The notes under the pieces are model-generated. The model had not been told where the DNA came from and ran no database searches. It saw nothing but the letters and a program-made list of their open reading frames with translations. From positions 434,001-498,000 of the forward strand of contig NZ_JAHFVK010000001.1 in NCBI RefSeq assembly GCF_018599195.1: a stretch of 64,000 nt of DNA, read 5' to 3'. Position numbers and translations under genes: made by a program. This document shows, piece after piece, positions 43,312 through 52,520 of this stretch (its first letter is position 1; every line of letters begins with the position of its first letter). Origin of the DNA: Croceibacterium selenioxidans (GTDB lineage Bacteria > Pseudomonadota > Alphaproteobacteria > Sphingomonadales > Sphingomonadaceae).

Positions 43312-44010
43312 CTAGAGTTCCGCGCCCTCTGCGACCCAACCCAGTTGTGCCGGGTCGAGCAACTCGATTCCGCGCGCTCCCCTTCGTCGGATGACCCCGT
43401 CGCGCTCGAACTTCGTCAGCGCGCGACTGACAGTTTCGATCGTCAGTCCGAGCATTCCCGCGATCTCGCCGCGAGTCAGCGGAAGCTCGAATTCGCGCGC
43501 CGCGTGGCACGACGAATCGCTCGCCCCTTCGGCGATACCCATCACGAGACCCGCGACCTTAGACGGCGCGCTGCGGCGGCCGCTGAGGGCGAGGAGTTCG
43601 CGGCTTTGGAGCAAGTCTTCCTGAGAGCGCCGCAGCAAGGCCTGGCTCAACCTGGGATTGAGGTCGATCGCCCGGCCCATCTCGCTACGGGGGAACACGC
43701 ACAGCTCACTGTCGGTGAGGGCGACCACGTCATGGTGAGCGAAAGGCGCAAACAGTTCGCCGATAAAGCCCGAGGGGTGAACGATGGCGAGGATTCGCTC
43801 GGTGCCCTGTTCGTCGACGCTGGTCACCTTGAGCGCGCCCTTGAGCAGAGTGGCGCAGGCGGTGTTTTCGTCACCCGCGGCGAACAGAACTTCACCACGC
43901 CTGAGCTTGCGCGAGCGGCCCGAGCGAGCCAGCGCTTCGCGCTCGCCATCGGTCAGCACCGAACAGGCCGCCCGATCTCTGACGGGGCAGGTGGAACAGT
44001 TGAGCCCCAT
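43312..44010 (-). CDS. Fnr-type Crp family regulator
   Basis: A 232-residue Crp/Fnr protein. N-terminal Cys5, Cys8 and Cys16 (CSTCPVRDRAAC, spacing C-x2-C-x7-C) plus Cys104 (ELCVFPRSE) match the four ligands of an oxygen-sensing [4Fe-4S] Fnr of the alphaproteobacterial FnrL/FnrN kind. The HTH recognition helix TIETVSRALTKF has the Glu192, Ser195, Arg196 pattern that reads TTGAT half sites. A perfect such site lies at 42370-42383. It overlaps the upstream lipoprotein gene as ATGA. It likely controls the switch to low oxygen. Confidence 0.9.
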   Translation of the reverse strand: MGLNCSTCPVRDRAACSVLTDGEREALARSGRSRKLRRGEVLFAAGDENTACATLLKGALKVTSVDEQGTERILAIVHPSGFIGELFAPFAHHDVVALTDSELCVFPRSEMGRAIDLNPRLSQALLRRSQEDLLQSRELLALSGRRSAPSKVAGLVMGIAEGASDSSCHAAREFELPLTRGEIAGMLGLTIETVSRALTKFERDGVIRRRGARGIELLDPAQLGWVAEGAEL

Positions 44011-44513
44011 CAGCGCAAGCTCCCCGCCAATTCCTCAAGCACGGCGTCCTGCTGTTCGACCAGCGACATGACGCTCTCTCGGGCGGAAGCGATTCGCTCA
44101 ATCTCGGTGCCCGCGACTCCGGCATCGACGTAGAGCCGGTCGAGGTCGGCGAGCGCGGTCATGGCCTTGCTGCGTTCGGCCTCGAGCCCGGCCAGCGCGA
44201 CTTGCGCCACTGACCAGTTCTCACTGCCGATGTCCTGCCCGCGAGCCGCGCCGACCACTCGGCGCGCGGCCGGAGTCGCCGACATGAAGGCCTGGTTGGC
44301 GCTGGAGGCCTCGGCTTCCAGCTGGTCCACGCGGCTGAGCACACCGGCGGGCGCGGCAGGCCGAATGACGGGAGGGATGACGGGCGTCATCGTCCCTTCG
44401 ACCCTCTCCCCCTCGCGGATCGCCAGGCTCGGATAAGCGTCGGACGCGCTGGCGCAGGCGGTCAGCGGTAATGCCAGGATGAGCAAGGGGAGGGCAGTGG
44501 GCTTGAAACGCAT
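44010..44513 (-). CDS. Lipoprotein of unknown function
   Basis: A 167-residue lipoprotein (lipobox LTAC in ALPLTACASASD), with a Pro-rich stretch (PVIPPVIRPAAPAG) and then a helical, probably coiled-coil body (VDQLEAEASSANQAF, LAGLEAERSKAMTALADLDRL). The start at 44513 is the first Met with a signal; further upstream lies the rplU leader of the opposite strand. It is coupled to the Fnr gene by ATGA, suggesting coexpression, but no function is known. Confidence 0.72.
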   Translation of the reverse strand: MRFKPTALPLLILALPLTACASASDAYPSLAIREGERVEGTMTPVIPPVIRPAAPAGVLSRVDQLEAEASSANQAFMSATPAARRVVGAARGQDIGSENWSVAQVALAGLEAERSKAMTALADLDRLYVDAGVAGTEIERIASARESVMSLVEQQDAVLEELAGSLR

Positions 44514-44582
44514 CGGGACGGCCTTAGCTGTGCACTGAAGCGGTTTCCAGCGTTGCCGAGCCGAAAATGCTCCGGCGGAGCG

Positions 44583-44648
44583 TTGACAGAGACAGGCTGT
44601 TGGCCTAACGGCGGCGCACTTTCCGGTGCCCCACTGGGCGCCTTTTTT
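44583..44648 (+). promoter_or_regulatory. rplU promoter and terminator-like leader (attenuator candidate)
   Basis: TTGACA (44583-44588) with a weak TAACGG -10 (44606-44611) would start transcription near 44618. The leader then folds GGTGCCC (44625-44631), CACT, GGGCGCC (44636-44642) followed by TTTTTT (44643-44648), a textbook terminator. GCAC (44616-44619) can instead pair with GTGC (44626-44629). No plus-strand gene lies upstream to be terminated, so attenuation of rplU-rpmA is plausible. Confidence 0.5.
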
Positions 44649-44706
44649 GTCGTTTACACGGGATATCCCGGGAAAGCGGCAGTCGTAACGAACGGATTTG
44701 AAGACC

Positions 44707-45192
44707 ATGTTCGCAGTAGTGCGCACGGGCGGCAAGCAGTATCGCGTCGCCCCCGGAGACAAGATCGCGGTCGAGAAGCTGGCGGGTGAAGCCGGCGACA
44801 CGATCACGCTGGGTGACGTTTTGCTCGCCGGCGAAGGTGGCGACCTCAAGGATGCCGCCAAGGTCAAGGTTTCGGCCGAGATCATTGCCCAGGCGAAGAG
44901 CGAGAAAGTCGTCGTCTTCAAGAAGCGCCGCCGGCACAACTACCGCCGCAAGGCCGGTCATCGCCAGCAGATGACCCTGCTGCGAATCGTCGCAGTCGGC
45001 GATGCGAAGTCGGAAGCCCCGAAGAAGGCTGCTGCTGAGAAGGCCGAAGCGCCGAAGGCTGAAGCCGCTCCGGCCGCTGTGAAGGAAACCAAGGCTGCGA
45101 AGCCGGCTCCGAAGACGGAAGCCGCTGCCGAGAAGCCCGTCGCCGCCAAGAAGGCACCGGCCAAGAAGCCGGCTGCCAAGAAGGCCGACTAA
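44707..45192 (+). CDS. rplU: 50S ribosomal protein L21 with long Lys/Ala tail
   Basis: A 161-residue L21. The core (1-102, [18 protein letters not shown] to [10 protein letters not shown]) is normal and binds 23S rRNA. It is followed by about 55 residues of low-complexity Lys/Ala/Glu/Pro sequence ([19 protein letters not shown]...), a common alphaproteobacterial extension. Start at 44707 matches the conserved MFAVVRTGG; three in-frame codons upstream (MKT) are possible but less likely. rpmA follows after 24 bases. Confidence 0.96.
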   Translation: MFAVVRTGGKQYRVAPGDKIAVEKLAGEAGDTITLGDVLLAGEGGDLKDAAKVKVSAEIIAQAKSEKVVVFKKRRRHNYRRKAGHRQQMTLLRIVAVGDAKSEAPKKAAAEKAEAPKAEAAPAAVKETKAAKPAPKTEAAAEKPVAAKKAPAKKPAAKKAD

Positions 45193-45216
45193 GAGAAGTC
45201 CGAGGAGTAGTTCGAG

Positions 45217-45486
45217 ATGGCACATAAAAAAGCAGGCGGTAGCTCGCGCAACGGTCGCGATTCGGCTGGCCGTCGCCTCGGCGTGAAGAAGTTCGGCGGC
45301 CAGGAAGTGGTCGGCGGCAACATTATCATCCGTCAGCGCGGCACCCGCGTCTATCCGGGCGTGAACGTCGGCATTGGCAAGGATCACACCCTCTTTGCGC
45401 TCACCGCAGGCAAGGTGCGATTCCACGATGGCAAGCAGAGCCGCAAGTACGTGTCCGTGGACGCTATGGCAGAAGCCGCCGAATAA
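45217..45486 (+). CDS. rpmA: 50S ribosomal protein L27
   Basis: An 89-residue L27 with the conserved [17 protein letters not shown]-terminus that reaches the peptidyl-transferase centre, then [24 protein letters not shown]. No N-terminal propeptide of the Firmicute type. It is cotranscribed with rplU and ends before a strong terminator. Confidence 0.98.
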   Translation: MAHKKAGGSSRNGRDSAGRRLGVKKFGGQEVVGGNIIIRQRGTRVYPGVNVGIGKDHTLFALTAGKVRFHDGKQSRKYVSVDAMAEAAE

Positions 45487-45549
45487 TCGGATGACTCGCT
45501 AAAGGGGTCATCCTCAGGGATGGCCCGGCCGGATCAATCCGGCTCAAGA

Positions 45550-45580
45550 GGGAGACGGGCCAACCCGTCTCCCTTTTTGT
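45550..45580 (+). terminator. Intrinsic terminator of rplU-rpmA
   Basis: GGGAGACGGG (45550-45559) pairs perfectly with CCCGTCTCCC (45564-45573) around CCAA, followed by TTTTTGTTTTT. It lies 63 bases after the rpmA stop. Confidence 0.92.
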
Positions 45581-45650
45581 TTTTCTCCCTCGCAATCACA
45601 CTGTCACGCGCTCTTCCTAAGGCGCGCGGCGGAGCAAGGGAGTACGTTGG

Positions 45651-46190
45651 ATGTTCATTCGCACCGAGAGGCTGTTCCTGCGGCCTGGCTGGATAGAGGA
45701 CGCGCCGGAACTGGCGCGCGCCATCGGCGACGAATCGATCGTGCGCAACCTTGCTCGCGTTCCCTGGCCCTACCACATGGACCATGCCCGCCAGTGGCTG
45801 ACCACGCCCAAGCCGGACAAATTGCCGAGCTTTCTCATCACCGTACCTGACGAAGGCGGGCGGATCATCGGCGTCTGCGGCTTCCACGAAGAGCAGGGCG
45901 AGCCGGCCATCGGTTATTGGATCGCTCGCTCGCACCAGGGGCAGGGCTATGCCACCGAAGCGAACCAAGCGATCCTCAAGCTCGCCCAGGCGATCGGATA
46001 CCGCCGTGTGCGGGCCGACCACTTTGCCGACAATCCGGCCTCGGGCCGGGTGTTGCGCAAGGTCGGCTTCGTGCCCACCGGTCGCACCAGCAAGCGCCCA
46101 AGCCTGGCGCGGGGAACGACTTCGCTGTCGGTCGAATATTCGGCCGAATTGAGCGAGGATTGCTCTGCTCGAATGCCGGTAGCGGCTTGA
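45651..46190 (+). CDS. GNAT family N-acetyltransferase
   Basis: A 179-residue GNAT enzyme of the RimJ/RimL-like group (FIRTERLFLRPGWIED opening; acetyl-CoA loop ARSHQGQGYATEANQAILK; GRVLRKVGFVPTG). It acetylates an amine or protein N-terminus; substrate unknown. AGGGAG lies 11 bases before the start. It is preceded by the rpmA terminator and ends at a strong bidirectional hairpin. Confidence 0.88.
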   Translation: MFIRTERLFLRPGWIEDAPELARAIGDESIVRNLARVPWPYHMDHARQWLTTPKPDKLPSFLITVPDEGGRIIGVCGFHEEQGEPAIGYWIARSHQGQGYATEANQAILKLAQAIGYRRVRADHFADNPASGRVLRKVGFVPTGRTSKRPSLARGTTSLSVEYSAELSEDCSARMPVAA

Positions 46191-46198
46191 GCCAATAG

Positions 46199-46224
46199 TC
46201 CTCCCCGAGATGGCTCGGGGAGGA
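46199..46224. terminator. Bidirectional hairpin between convergent genes
   Basis: TCCTCCCCGAG (46199-46209) and CTCGGGGAGGA (46214-46224) form a perfect 11-bp stem with loop ATGG, extendable by CCAA/TTGG. It separates the GNAT gene from the convergent haem-barrel gene. The same CTCCCCGAG/CTCGGGGAG core recurs at 52644-52666. Confidence 0.65.
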
Positions 46225-46233
46225 TTGGTTCAT

Positions 46234-46875
46234 TTACTTAGCCCGCAAAATCTTCGACCACGGGTTGAGGTCTGGCTCTACAATCTTGCTCAAGCGATTG
46301 CGGTCACGATGCTGGAAAAGCGTGTCCTGGCCGCGAACCATCAGCATCGTGTCCTGGACATAACTCCACGAGCCGTCTTCGTGGAAGTCGACCTCGATAC
46401 GATAGGAATCGGTGCGGAAGGCCAGCTCGAGGAAGGTCGTCGAGCAGATGCCGTACTCGGTTTGCCCCCGTTCGGCGGACAGCACCAGCTTGGTTGCGTC
46501 AGGGTTGGCGTGGCCCGCCGCAATCGCCACCTGCCCGCGCGGGATCGCGATCGTCTGCAGGACAAGACCGGTCGCAGGCTCCCACAGCCAGTATCCGACC
46601 TGGTCGTGGAAGGTAATGTCCTCTTCAGGCGTGTTGATATGGACGTGGTAACGCAGGCCATAGAACAGCTGCGGCCCGTTGGCCTGGGGGTCGATCGGGA
46701 CCATCTCGATTCGTTCGCGGAAGTCGCGCTGCTCGGGACCGTCGGCCTTCGGATTGACGTCCACGCCGCGCAAACCTTCCCAGGTGCCCGCGAGGCGGCG
46801 CAAGGGGCCGAGGTTGTGCAAGGTTTCCGGATCGACGTTCTCCGGTTCGGTGAAGATGTCTTCAGGTAATTCCAC
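46234..46875 (-). CDS. Nitrobindin-like haem-binding beta-barrel protein
   Basis: A 213-residue beta-barrel of the haem-binding (DUF1794/nitrobindin, FABP-like) type. The fold marker is RLAGTWEGLRG near the start; later strands include FYGLRYHVHI and VGYWLWEPATG. Known members bind Fe(III) haem and react with NO or peroxynitrite; the axial His was not assigned here. The start is GTG at 46875, with no ATG before the conserved part. No operon partner is clear. Confidence 0.78.
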   Translation of the reverse strand: MELPEDIFTEPENVDPETLHNLGPLRRLAGTWEGLRGVDVNPKADGPEQRDFRERIEMVPIDPQANGPQLFYGLRYHVHINTPEEDITFHDQVGYWLWEPATGLVLQTIAIPRGQVAIAAGHANPDATKLVLSAERGQTEYGICSTTFLELAFRTDSYRIEVDFHEDGSWSYVQDTMLMVRGQDTLFQHRDRNRLSKIVEPDLNPWSKILRAK

Positions 46876-46929
46876 GCGACGATGCCCCCTTGTTGCCGGA
46901 TGCCCTCATAACGTCTGCCGGAAAAGTGG

Positions 46930-47250
46930 CTAGCCGTGCATCTCCCGGGGTTCGCAGCTCGCCTTCTGGGCGCGAAAATACCACTGCTGCGAGCCGGTGC
47001 TCACGTGGCCGATTGCGCAGTCAGCGCGGTCTCCGTCGCGGTATGCCAAGTGGATCTGGCCGCTACCCTCACACGTGATCGGAACACCGGCGAAGAAGTA
47101 CTTCCCGTGCTGGAGCATCGGAGTCTCGGTACCGCAGAGCTGCACATGGGCCGCTCGGACCCTTCCGTCCGGATCATAGACGTGGAAGGTATCGACACTC
47201 TCCGAGCAACCGCTCAGTGCGGCCAGCAGCAGAAGCGGGCTCCATCGCAT
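46930..47250 (-). CDS. Small Cys-containing lipoprotein
   Basis: A 106-residue lipoprotein (lipobox LSGC, Cys15). Four further Cys (QLCGTE, ITCEGSG, ADCAIG, KASCEP) suggest two disulphides in the periplasm. The family is not recognised. It lies 54 bases before the haem-barrel gene on the same strand. Confidence 0.62.
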   Translation of the reverse strand: MRWSPLLLLAALSGCSESVDTFHVYDPDGRVRAAHVQLCGTETPMLQHGKYFFAGVPITCEGSGQIHLAYRDGDRADCAIGHVSTGSQQWYFRAQKASCEPREMHG

Positions 47251-47288
47251 CGCGCGATTATGAGCCGCGAGGCGACCCTCCGCAATGG

Positions 47289-48167
47289 CTACTCGGCCGG
47301 CATTACCGCCGCGGCGTACTCGCTATCGTAGCGCTGGATCAGCGCCCGGTCGTCCTGGTTCCACGGATGGAAGCCGGGCACGAAATAGGCGCACCATTCG
47401 GGAAACACCCGCCGCAGGATGCCCGGCTGCCCAGCGAGGTACCAGCCGAGCCGCGCCTTCGCCCGCCAGCCGGTGATGCCGTCCTGCGCCAGCAGGTCGA
47501 GCGCATCGCGCGAGCGGTTGGTCACGAAACGCTTGGTGATCACCAGCATGAGCAGGCTCTTCACCTTCCATCGCTTCCATCGGCTCCAGTCCTTGGTCGC
47601 GTGGAGCCATGTGTCGTAGGCGACGCCCTTGTGTTCGATCTCTTCAACCGCATGCCAGCGCCACAGCTCGGCCTGGTCGGGCTTGGCTCCGGCGAAGTGC
47701 TGCGGATGCCGCAGGAACTGGTGAGCGAACATGGCGGTGAAATGTTCGAGTGCAATGGTGACCGCGAGCCAGCCATGTTTTGGCCGCGCATAGACAAGCT
47801 CGATCAGCCGCCCAACCCGATCGTTGATGCGGCTCATGTCGTAACCCGCTTCCTCCGCCGCGCGGTTGAAGGCCAGGTGCTCGCGGGTGTGGTTGATCTC
47901 CTGCTTGATGAAGGCGCGGATCTCGGCTTCGAGTTCGGGGGAGGCGCCCTCACGGAAAGCCCGCACCGAGTCGATGAACAGCGCCTCCCCGCGAGGGAAT
48001 GTCGCGGACAAGGCGTTGAACCAGGCCGTCGCGACGGGATCGCCGCCCAGCCACCAGCGTTCTTGCCTTGAACTCCGGCCAAACCGGCGATCGCGTACGG
48101 TTAAGGTGTGGGATGCCGGCGCGGCGGCGCTTGCCGCATCCTCGCCGAAGTGGGAAGGTGCGTTCAT
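47289..48167 (-). CDS. Predicted metal-dependent hydrolase (PF10118-like)
   Basis: A 292-residue all-helical protein with His/Glu motifs for a di-metal site: EINHTREHLAFN, FTAMFAHQFL and WHAVEEIEHKGVAYD. It belongs to the COG3687 predicted metal-dependent hydrolases; the helical four-ligand arrangement also resembles diiron ferritin-like enzymes. Substrate unknown. It is divergent from a TetR regulator (28 bases between starts) with a palindrome between them, so it is the likely target of that repressor. Confidence 0.82.
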   Translation of the reverse strand: MNAPSHFGEDAASAAAPASHTLTVRDRRFGRSSRQERWWLGGDPVATAWFNALSATFPRGEALFIDSVRAFREGASPELEAEIRAFIKQEINHTREHLAFNRAAEEAGYDMSRINDRVGRLIELVYARPKHGWLAVTIALEHFTAMFAHQFLRHPQHFAGAKPDQAELWRWHAVEEIEHKGVAYDTWLHATKDWSRWKRWKVKSLLMLVITKRFVTNRSRDALDLLAQDGITGWRAKARLGWYLAGQPGILRRVFPEWCAYFVPGFHPWNQDDRALIQRYDSEYAAAVMPAE

Positions 48168-48187
48168 GGAAGCAGGGTGGGATTAAC

Positions 48188-48201
48188 TGACAAACATGTC
48201 A
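48188..48201. promoter_or_regulatory. Operator-like TGACA-AACA-TGTCA
   Basis: A perfect 5-bp dyad, TGACA (48188-48192) and TGTCA (48197-48201), lies between the divergent hydrolase and TetR genes and covers the TetR start codon (48196). It is a natural candidate for autorepression. Confidence 0.5.
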
Positions 48202-48795
48202 ATAAGAAAGCGCCTGACCCCGGATGAGAGCCGCCGCGTGGCTCTCGAAGCCGCGCGAGCCTTGCTGATCGAAGCCGGTCCGCAGGCGGTGACGTTGAAG
48301 GCCGTGGCCTCTCGGGTCGATCGGACACACGCCAACCTGCTGCACCACTTCGGCTCCGCGTCCGGTTTGCAGCAGGCCCTGGCCGAGCATCTCGCCGCCA
48401 CCGTCTGCGCCTCGATCGCCGAGGCGGCGGTCGCCACGCGTGCCGGTCTGGGTACGCCCGGTGAGATCGTCGAGCTGACTTTCGACATCATGGATCGCGA
48501 AGGCGGTGGGGCGCTCGCGACCTGGATGATCCTGACCGGCAACGAGAATGCACTCGATCCGATCATCGACATGATTCACAGCTTGGTGGACGAGTTGCAT
48601 CCTCAGGAGCTGACACCGGGCGCGGAGCGCACGATGCACGAGGCGACGCTGGCGCTGGTGCTGATGGCACTGGGTGATGCGATGATGGGCGAACGCCTCG
48701 CCCATTCGCTGCAGGTCCCACGAGACACGACGCGCGATCATGCCGAGGCCATGCTGACAGCGGCCTATGTGAAGAGCGGCTACATCGCGGGCTAG
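48196..48795 (+). CDS. TetR-family transcriptional regulator
   Basis: A 199-residue repressor. The N-terminal HTH (AARALLIEAGPQAVTLKAVASRVDRTHANLLHHFGSASGLQQAL) is typical, followed by a variable ligand-binding domain. It diverges from the metal-hydrolase gene and likely controls it. Ligand unknown. ATG 48196 sits within the palindromic site. Confidence 0.86.
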   Translation: MSIRKRLTPDESRRVALEAARALLIEAGPQAVTLKAVASRVDRTHANLLHHFGSASGLQQALAEHLAATVCASIAEAAVATRAGLGTPGEIVELTFDIMDREGGGALATWMILTGNENALDPIIDMIHSLVDELHPQELTPGAERTMHEATLALVLMALGDAMMGERLAHSLQVPRDTTRDHAEAMLTAAYVKSGYIAG

Positions 48796-48875
48796 GTCTG
48801 CGACTGCGGACGGCCCACTAGAGCATCTAAGCGCGGGCAGTGAGGCCCCAATCTGCGCCGCCCGTGCACAGGCCC

Positions 48876-49622
48876 TTAGCCTGCGTCGTCAGAGGGTTCC
48901 GCCAGCTCCAGCCAATGCGGCAGCAGCGCCGGGGCGATGTCCTCCACCCGCCAGTGATCGATGGCCAGCCCGAGCTCAGGATAGGCGGCCTTGCGCCGCT
49001 TCTCTTCCGACTGGTCGAGCGGCACGACCAGCAAACGCCGGTTGATCTTTTGCCGCCAGTTCATCCGCGCAGTGTTCTCCTGTCCGATGTAGCAGCCCTT
49101 GGAGAATGACACCCCGCCGAGTTCCATGGCGTTGGTTTCCAGCCACAAGACGTCGCCAAGTTCGGCTCGGCCCTCGGGCACGCCCAGTGTGAGGCGGTGC
49201 CGCTGCCATTCGGCGTCGACTGATTGATCCTCATCGGAAACGGCAGCGATCCAGCGCTGGCCGAGCCCCGGCAGGCGCGGATCGGGGGCGCCGCCATCTC
49301 CTACTTCCGCCTGCCAGTACACACCGAGCGAGGGGTCGACCGCGATCCCGATCTTGCGCCGCAAGCGGTAGAGCGAAAGTCGCCGCACGAGGTCCTCGGC
49401 CGCCTCGGCCTCGCAGTCGAGCAACAGGGCCCCATGGCTGCCAGGCCAGACGATGAAATCGAACAGGGCCTTGCCCTGCGGGGTCAGCAATCCGGCGTAG
49501 ACCGGCAGTTCGCCGGTTACGTCATTGGTGACGAGAGCCTGGAGGAAGCGGGCTGCATCCTCGGCCGGATCTTCAGGGGTGATGCGTATTACCGCGCGGG
49601 AGAACAAGCGTTCGTGGGCCAT
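48876..49622 (-). CDS. ygfZ: YgfZ-type folate-binding iron-sulfur protein
   Basis: A 248-residue member of the GcvT-like YgfZ/IBA57 family, which uses folate to help maintain Fe-S enzymes. The diagnostic motif is FSKGCYIGQENTARM with its essential Cys; the preceding ETNAMELGGV fits. The start at 49622 matches the family N-terminus; the open frame continues upstream without similarity. Useful to radical-SAM proteins such as MoaA. Confidence 0.9.
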   Translation of the reverse strand: MAHERLFSRAVIRITPEDPAEDAARFLQALVTNDVTGELPVYAGLLTPQGKALFDFIVWPGSHGALLLDCEAEAAEDLVRRLSLYRLRRKIGIAVDPSLGVYWQAEVGDGGAPDPRLPGLGQRWIAAVSDEDQSVDAEWQRHRLTLGVPEGRAELGDVLWLETNAMELGGVSFSKGCYIGQENTARMNWRQKINRRLLVVPLDQSEEKRRKAAYPELGLAIDHWRVEDIAPALLPHWLELAEPSDDAG

Positions 49623-49779
49623 GGACCGCAAGTTGGGCGGGGCGCGACGATAGTCAAGCAAGCAGGTCTGTCCTACTCCGCGCCAGTGTGCCATGGGCTT
49701 GGAAATGAGCCCTGATCACCCTGTCTTCCAGCGACCGAATTTCGCCGCTTTACGGGCAAGGGTGACACTTTCCGGCGCC

Positions 49780-49830
49780 AAGTTGACACATTCAGAACAG
49801 TGTCACCCCTGTCACCCCTCGTCACTTTCG
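49780..49830 (+). repeat. AAGTTGACAC / TGTCACCCC composite repeat, copy 1
   Basis: In the ygfZ-pyrC gap, AAGTTGACAC (49780-49789) is followed by GTGTCACCCCTGTCACCCC (49800-49818). A GGTGACACTT motif stands at 49761-49770. The same components, in other order and orientation, occur at 52521-52627. Confidence 0.6.
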
Positions 49831-49850
49831 CTAGCCACGAGAGACCCGGC

Positions 49851-50885
49851 ATGACCGATTCGCTGACCATCCGTCGACCCGACGACTGGCATGTCCATTT
49901 GCGCGATGGGGAGATCCTTCGCGGTCTCGCTCCATGGACGGCCCGGCAGTTCGCCCGCGCCATCGTCATGCCCAATCTCGTGCCGCCCGTGACGAAAGCC
50001 GCCGGGGCGGCCGCATACCGCCAGCGCATCCTCTCGGCCCTGCCGCCCGGGACGGACTTCGAGCCGCTCATGACCTGTTATCTGACCGACGCGACCGATC
50101 CCGATGACCTCGCCGAAGGGTTCGAAGAGGGCGCGTTCACGGCGGCAAAGCTCTACCCGGCGGGCGCCACGACCAACTCCGACAACGGCGTGACGGACGT
50201 GGCCAACATCCGCCCGGTGCTGGAGCGGATGCAGGAGATCGGCATGGTCCTGTGCGTCCATGGGGAGGTGACCGACCCGCAGATCGACGTGTTCGACCGG
50301 GAAGCGGTGTTCATCGAGCGCATCCTCGCACCACTGCTCTATGACCTGCCCGAGCTCAAAGTGGTGTTCGAGCACGCCACGACCGAAGACGCGGTCGACT
50401 TCGTCGAAGCCGCCGGACCCAAGGTCGCAGCGACGATCACGCCGCAGCATCTTCACATCAACCGCAACGCCATGCTCGTGGGCGGCATCCGGCCTCACGC
50501 CTACTGCCTGCCGGTGGCCAAGCGGGAGAAGCATCGGTTGGCGCTGCGCCGCGCGGCGACCTCGGGGTCGCCCAAGTTCTTCCTCGGCACCGACACGGCA
50601 CCCCATGCCCGGGAGGCCAAGGAATCGGCATGCGGCTGCGCGGGCATCTTCAACGCGCCTTTCGCGCTCGAGAGCTACCTGACCGTGTTCGACGACGAGG
50701 GTGCGATCGAAAGGTTCGAGGCCTTCGCCAGTGAGAACGGGCCGCGCTTCTATGGACTGCCGCTCAACGAGGGTACGGTGACCCTGAAGCGGACGGAAGT
50801 GCAAGTGCCGGACGTGATCGACGTGAATGGCACTGATGTCGTGCCGTTCCATGCGGGGCAGACCCTGCGCTGGCAGCTAGCGTAG
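49851..50885 (+). CDS. pyrC: Dihydroorotase (class II)
   Basis: A 344-residue dihydroorotase that cyclises carbamoyl-aspartate in pyrimidine synthesis. Zinc ligands: [10 protein letters not shown], the carboxylated Lys in [31 protein letters not shown] and the final FLGTDTAPH Asp. The length is that of the compact E. coli-type enzyme, not the longer aspartate-transcarbamoylase-associated form. Start at 49851 is next to the conserved N-terminus. It converges on amn with a 9-base overlap. Confidence 0.95.
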   Translation: MTDSLTIRRPDDWHVHLRDGEILRGLAPWTARQFARAIVMPNLVPPVTKAAGAAAYRQRILSALPPGTDFEPLMTCYLTDATDPDDLAEGFEEGAFTAAKLYPAGATTNSDNGVTDVANIRPVLERMQEIGMVLCVHGEVTDPQIDVFDREAVFIERILAPLLYDLPELKVVFEHATTEDAVDFVEAAGPKVAATITPQHLHINRNAMLVGGIRPHAYCLPVAKREKHRLALRRAATSGSPKFFLGTDTAPHAREAKESACGCAGIFNAPFALESYLTVFDDEGAIERFEAFASENGPRFYGLPLNEGTVTLKRTEVQVPDVIDVNGTDVVPFHAGQTLRWQLA

Positions 50886-52331
50886 CGGTGGCTCGTCGAA
50901 GCTGCGCAGCTTGCGGCTGTGCAAGGCCTCGACGTCCTGCTTCAAGATGCCGAGCGCCTCGATCCCCACGCGCAAGTGCTGGTGGGTGGCGAACTGGTAG
51001 AAGGCGTTGGCCTGGCCCGGAAGCTTGAGCTCTCCGTGCAGGGGTTTGTCGGAGACGCAGAGCAAGGTCCCGTAGGGGACGCGGTGGCGATAGCCCTGCG
51101 CAGCGACCGTGGCCGACTCCATGTCGATCGCGACCGCGCGGCTCTGATTGAAACGCAGCGCGGAGCGGGTGTACCGAAGCTCCCAGTTGCGGTCATCGGT
51201 TGTCACCACGGTACCCGTACGCAGGCGCGTCTTGACTGCGTCCTCGTCCTCGCCGGTGACCGCTAGCGTCGCCTGGAAAAGCGCTTGCTGGACCTCTGCA
51301 ATGGCAGGAAGGGGGATCTCGGGCGGCAGCAGGTCGTCGAGCAGGTGGTCGTCGCGCAGGTAGGCGTGGGCCAGGACATAGTCGCCAATCTTCTGGCTCT
51401 CACGCAACCCGCCGCAGTGGCCGATCATCAGCCAGACGTGCGGGCGAAGCACGGCCAGGTGGTCGCAGATGGTCTTGGCGTTCGATGGGCCGACGCCGAT
51501 GTTGACCAAGGTGATGCCGCGCTTCCCTTCAGCGACCAAGTGGTAGGCGGGCATCTGGTACTTGCGCCAGGATCCGGCTGCGACTTGCGCCTGCGGGTCT
51601 ACCAGGCCGTCGCGAGTGTAGCTTCCGCGCGGCACGGCGAGCCGGCTGTAATCGCTGCCGGGCTCCCTCAATGCCGCGGTGGCAAACTCGATGAACTCGT
51701 CGACATAGCGCGCATAGTTGGTGAACAGCACGAAGTGCTGGAAGTCCTCGGGCGGGGTGCCGGTGTAGTGTTTGAGGCGCGCGAGGCTGAAGTCTGTCCT
51801 GGGCCCATCGAACAGCGAGAGCGGTCGCGGCTTACCAGGTTGGTGCTGGTAGAGGCCATCGGCGATTTCGTCCCCGATGTGGACCAACTCGGTCGAGGGA
51901 AAGTGTCTTGCGAGGTCCGCCGCGCTGATCGTGCCGAGTTCGATCCCCGAACCATCGAGTACGTAGGGGAAGGGTATCTCGCTCGCCGAACGCCCTACCG
52001 AGACCGTGGCCCCGAAATCGCCGACCAGCTGGTCGAGTTGTTCGGTAAGGCTGTCGGCGAAGAGGTCGGGGCGAGTAATGCTGGTCGAATAGAGCCCCGG
52101 CTGGTTAAGGCGGGCGTACGACCGCGAAAGCGGTGGCGGGGTGCCCCCAGGTTCGTATGCCACGCAAAGCTCGGGATAGGCGAAGGCCCCTTGACGGCGC
52201 GCTTCGAGCGCCGGAGGCGTGCCTTGCTCCGCGTAGAGCTGGAGCGCATCCCGCAGGTTCCCCACCGAGGCATCGTAGAGGGCGCGGAGCTCGTCCAGCG
52301 CGGCGCGGACTTCCGGGAATCGTGTCGGCAT
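50877..52331 (-). CDS. amn: AMP nucleosidase
   Basis: A 484-residue enzyme hydrolysing AMP to adenine and ribose-5-phosphate, important for adenylate balance. It has an N-terminal Amn-specific domain (about 1-170) and a C-terminal PNP/UDP-phosphorylase fold ([27 protein letters not shown], and [17 protein letters not shown] with the catalytic Glu). A long non-coding repeat region precedes it. Confidence 0.93.
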   Translation of the reverse strand: MPTRFPEVRAALDELRALYDASVGNLRDALQLYAEQGTPPALEARRQGAFAYPELCVAYEPGGTPPPLSRSYARLNQPGLYSTSITRPDLFADSLTEQLDQLVGDFGATVSVGRSASEIPFPYVLDGSGIELGTISAADLARHFPSTELVHIGDEIADGLYQHQPGKPRPLSLFDGPRTDFSLARLKHYTGTPPEDFQHFVLFTNYARYVDEFIEFATAALREPGSDYSRLAVPRGSYTRDGLVDPQAQVAAGSWRKYQMPAYHLVAEGKRGITLVNIGVGPSNAKTICDHLAVLRPHVWLMIGHCGGLRESQKIGDYVLAHAYLRDDHLLDDLLPPEIPLPAIAEVQQALFQATLAVTGEDEDAVKTRLRTGTVVTTDDRNWELRYTRSALRFNQSRAVAIDMESATVAAQGYRHRVPYGTLLCVSDKPLHGELKLPGQANAFYQFATHQHLRVGIEALGILKQDVEALHSRKLRSFDEPPLR

Positions 52332-52520
52332 CCGAAGTACCTATCCTGTCCCGGCCAGCAGGTCACCGGGCCCCTGCAAAACGGGCTAGCGCGCCTACCG
52401 CGGGCCGCGCCGCCATTCGATCGGGCCATCCCAACACGCGCGGTGTGGCGTGATCATTACAGAGGTCTGGAGCGAGGGCCATCACTTCGATCCGGGTTGG
52501 GGGGAGCAGGGTATCGGGCC

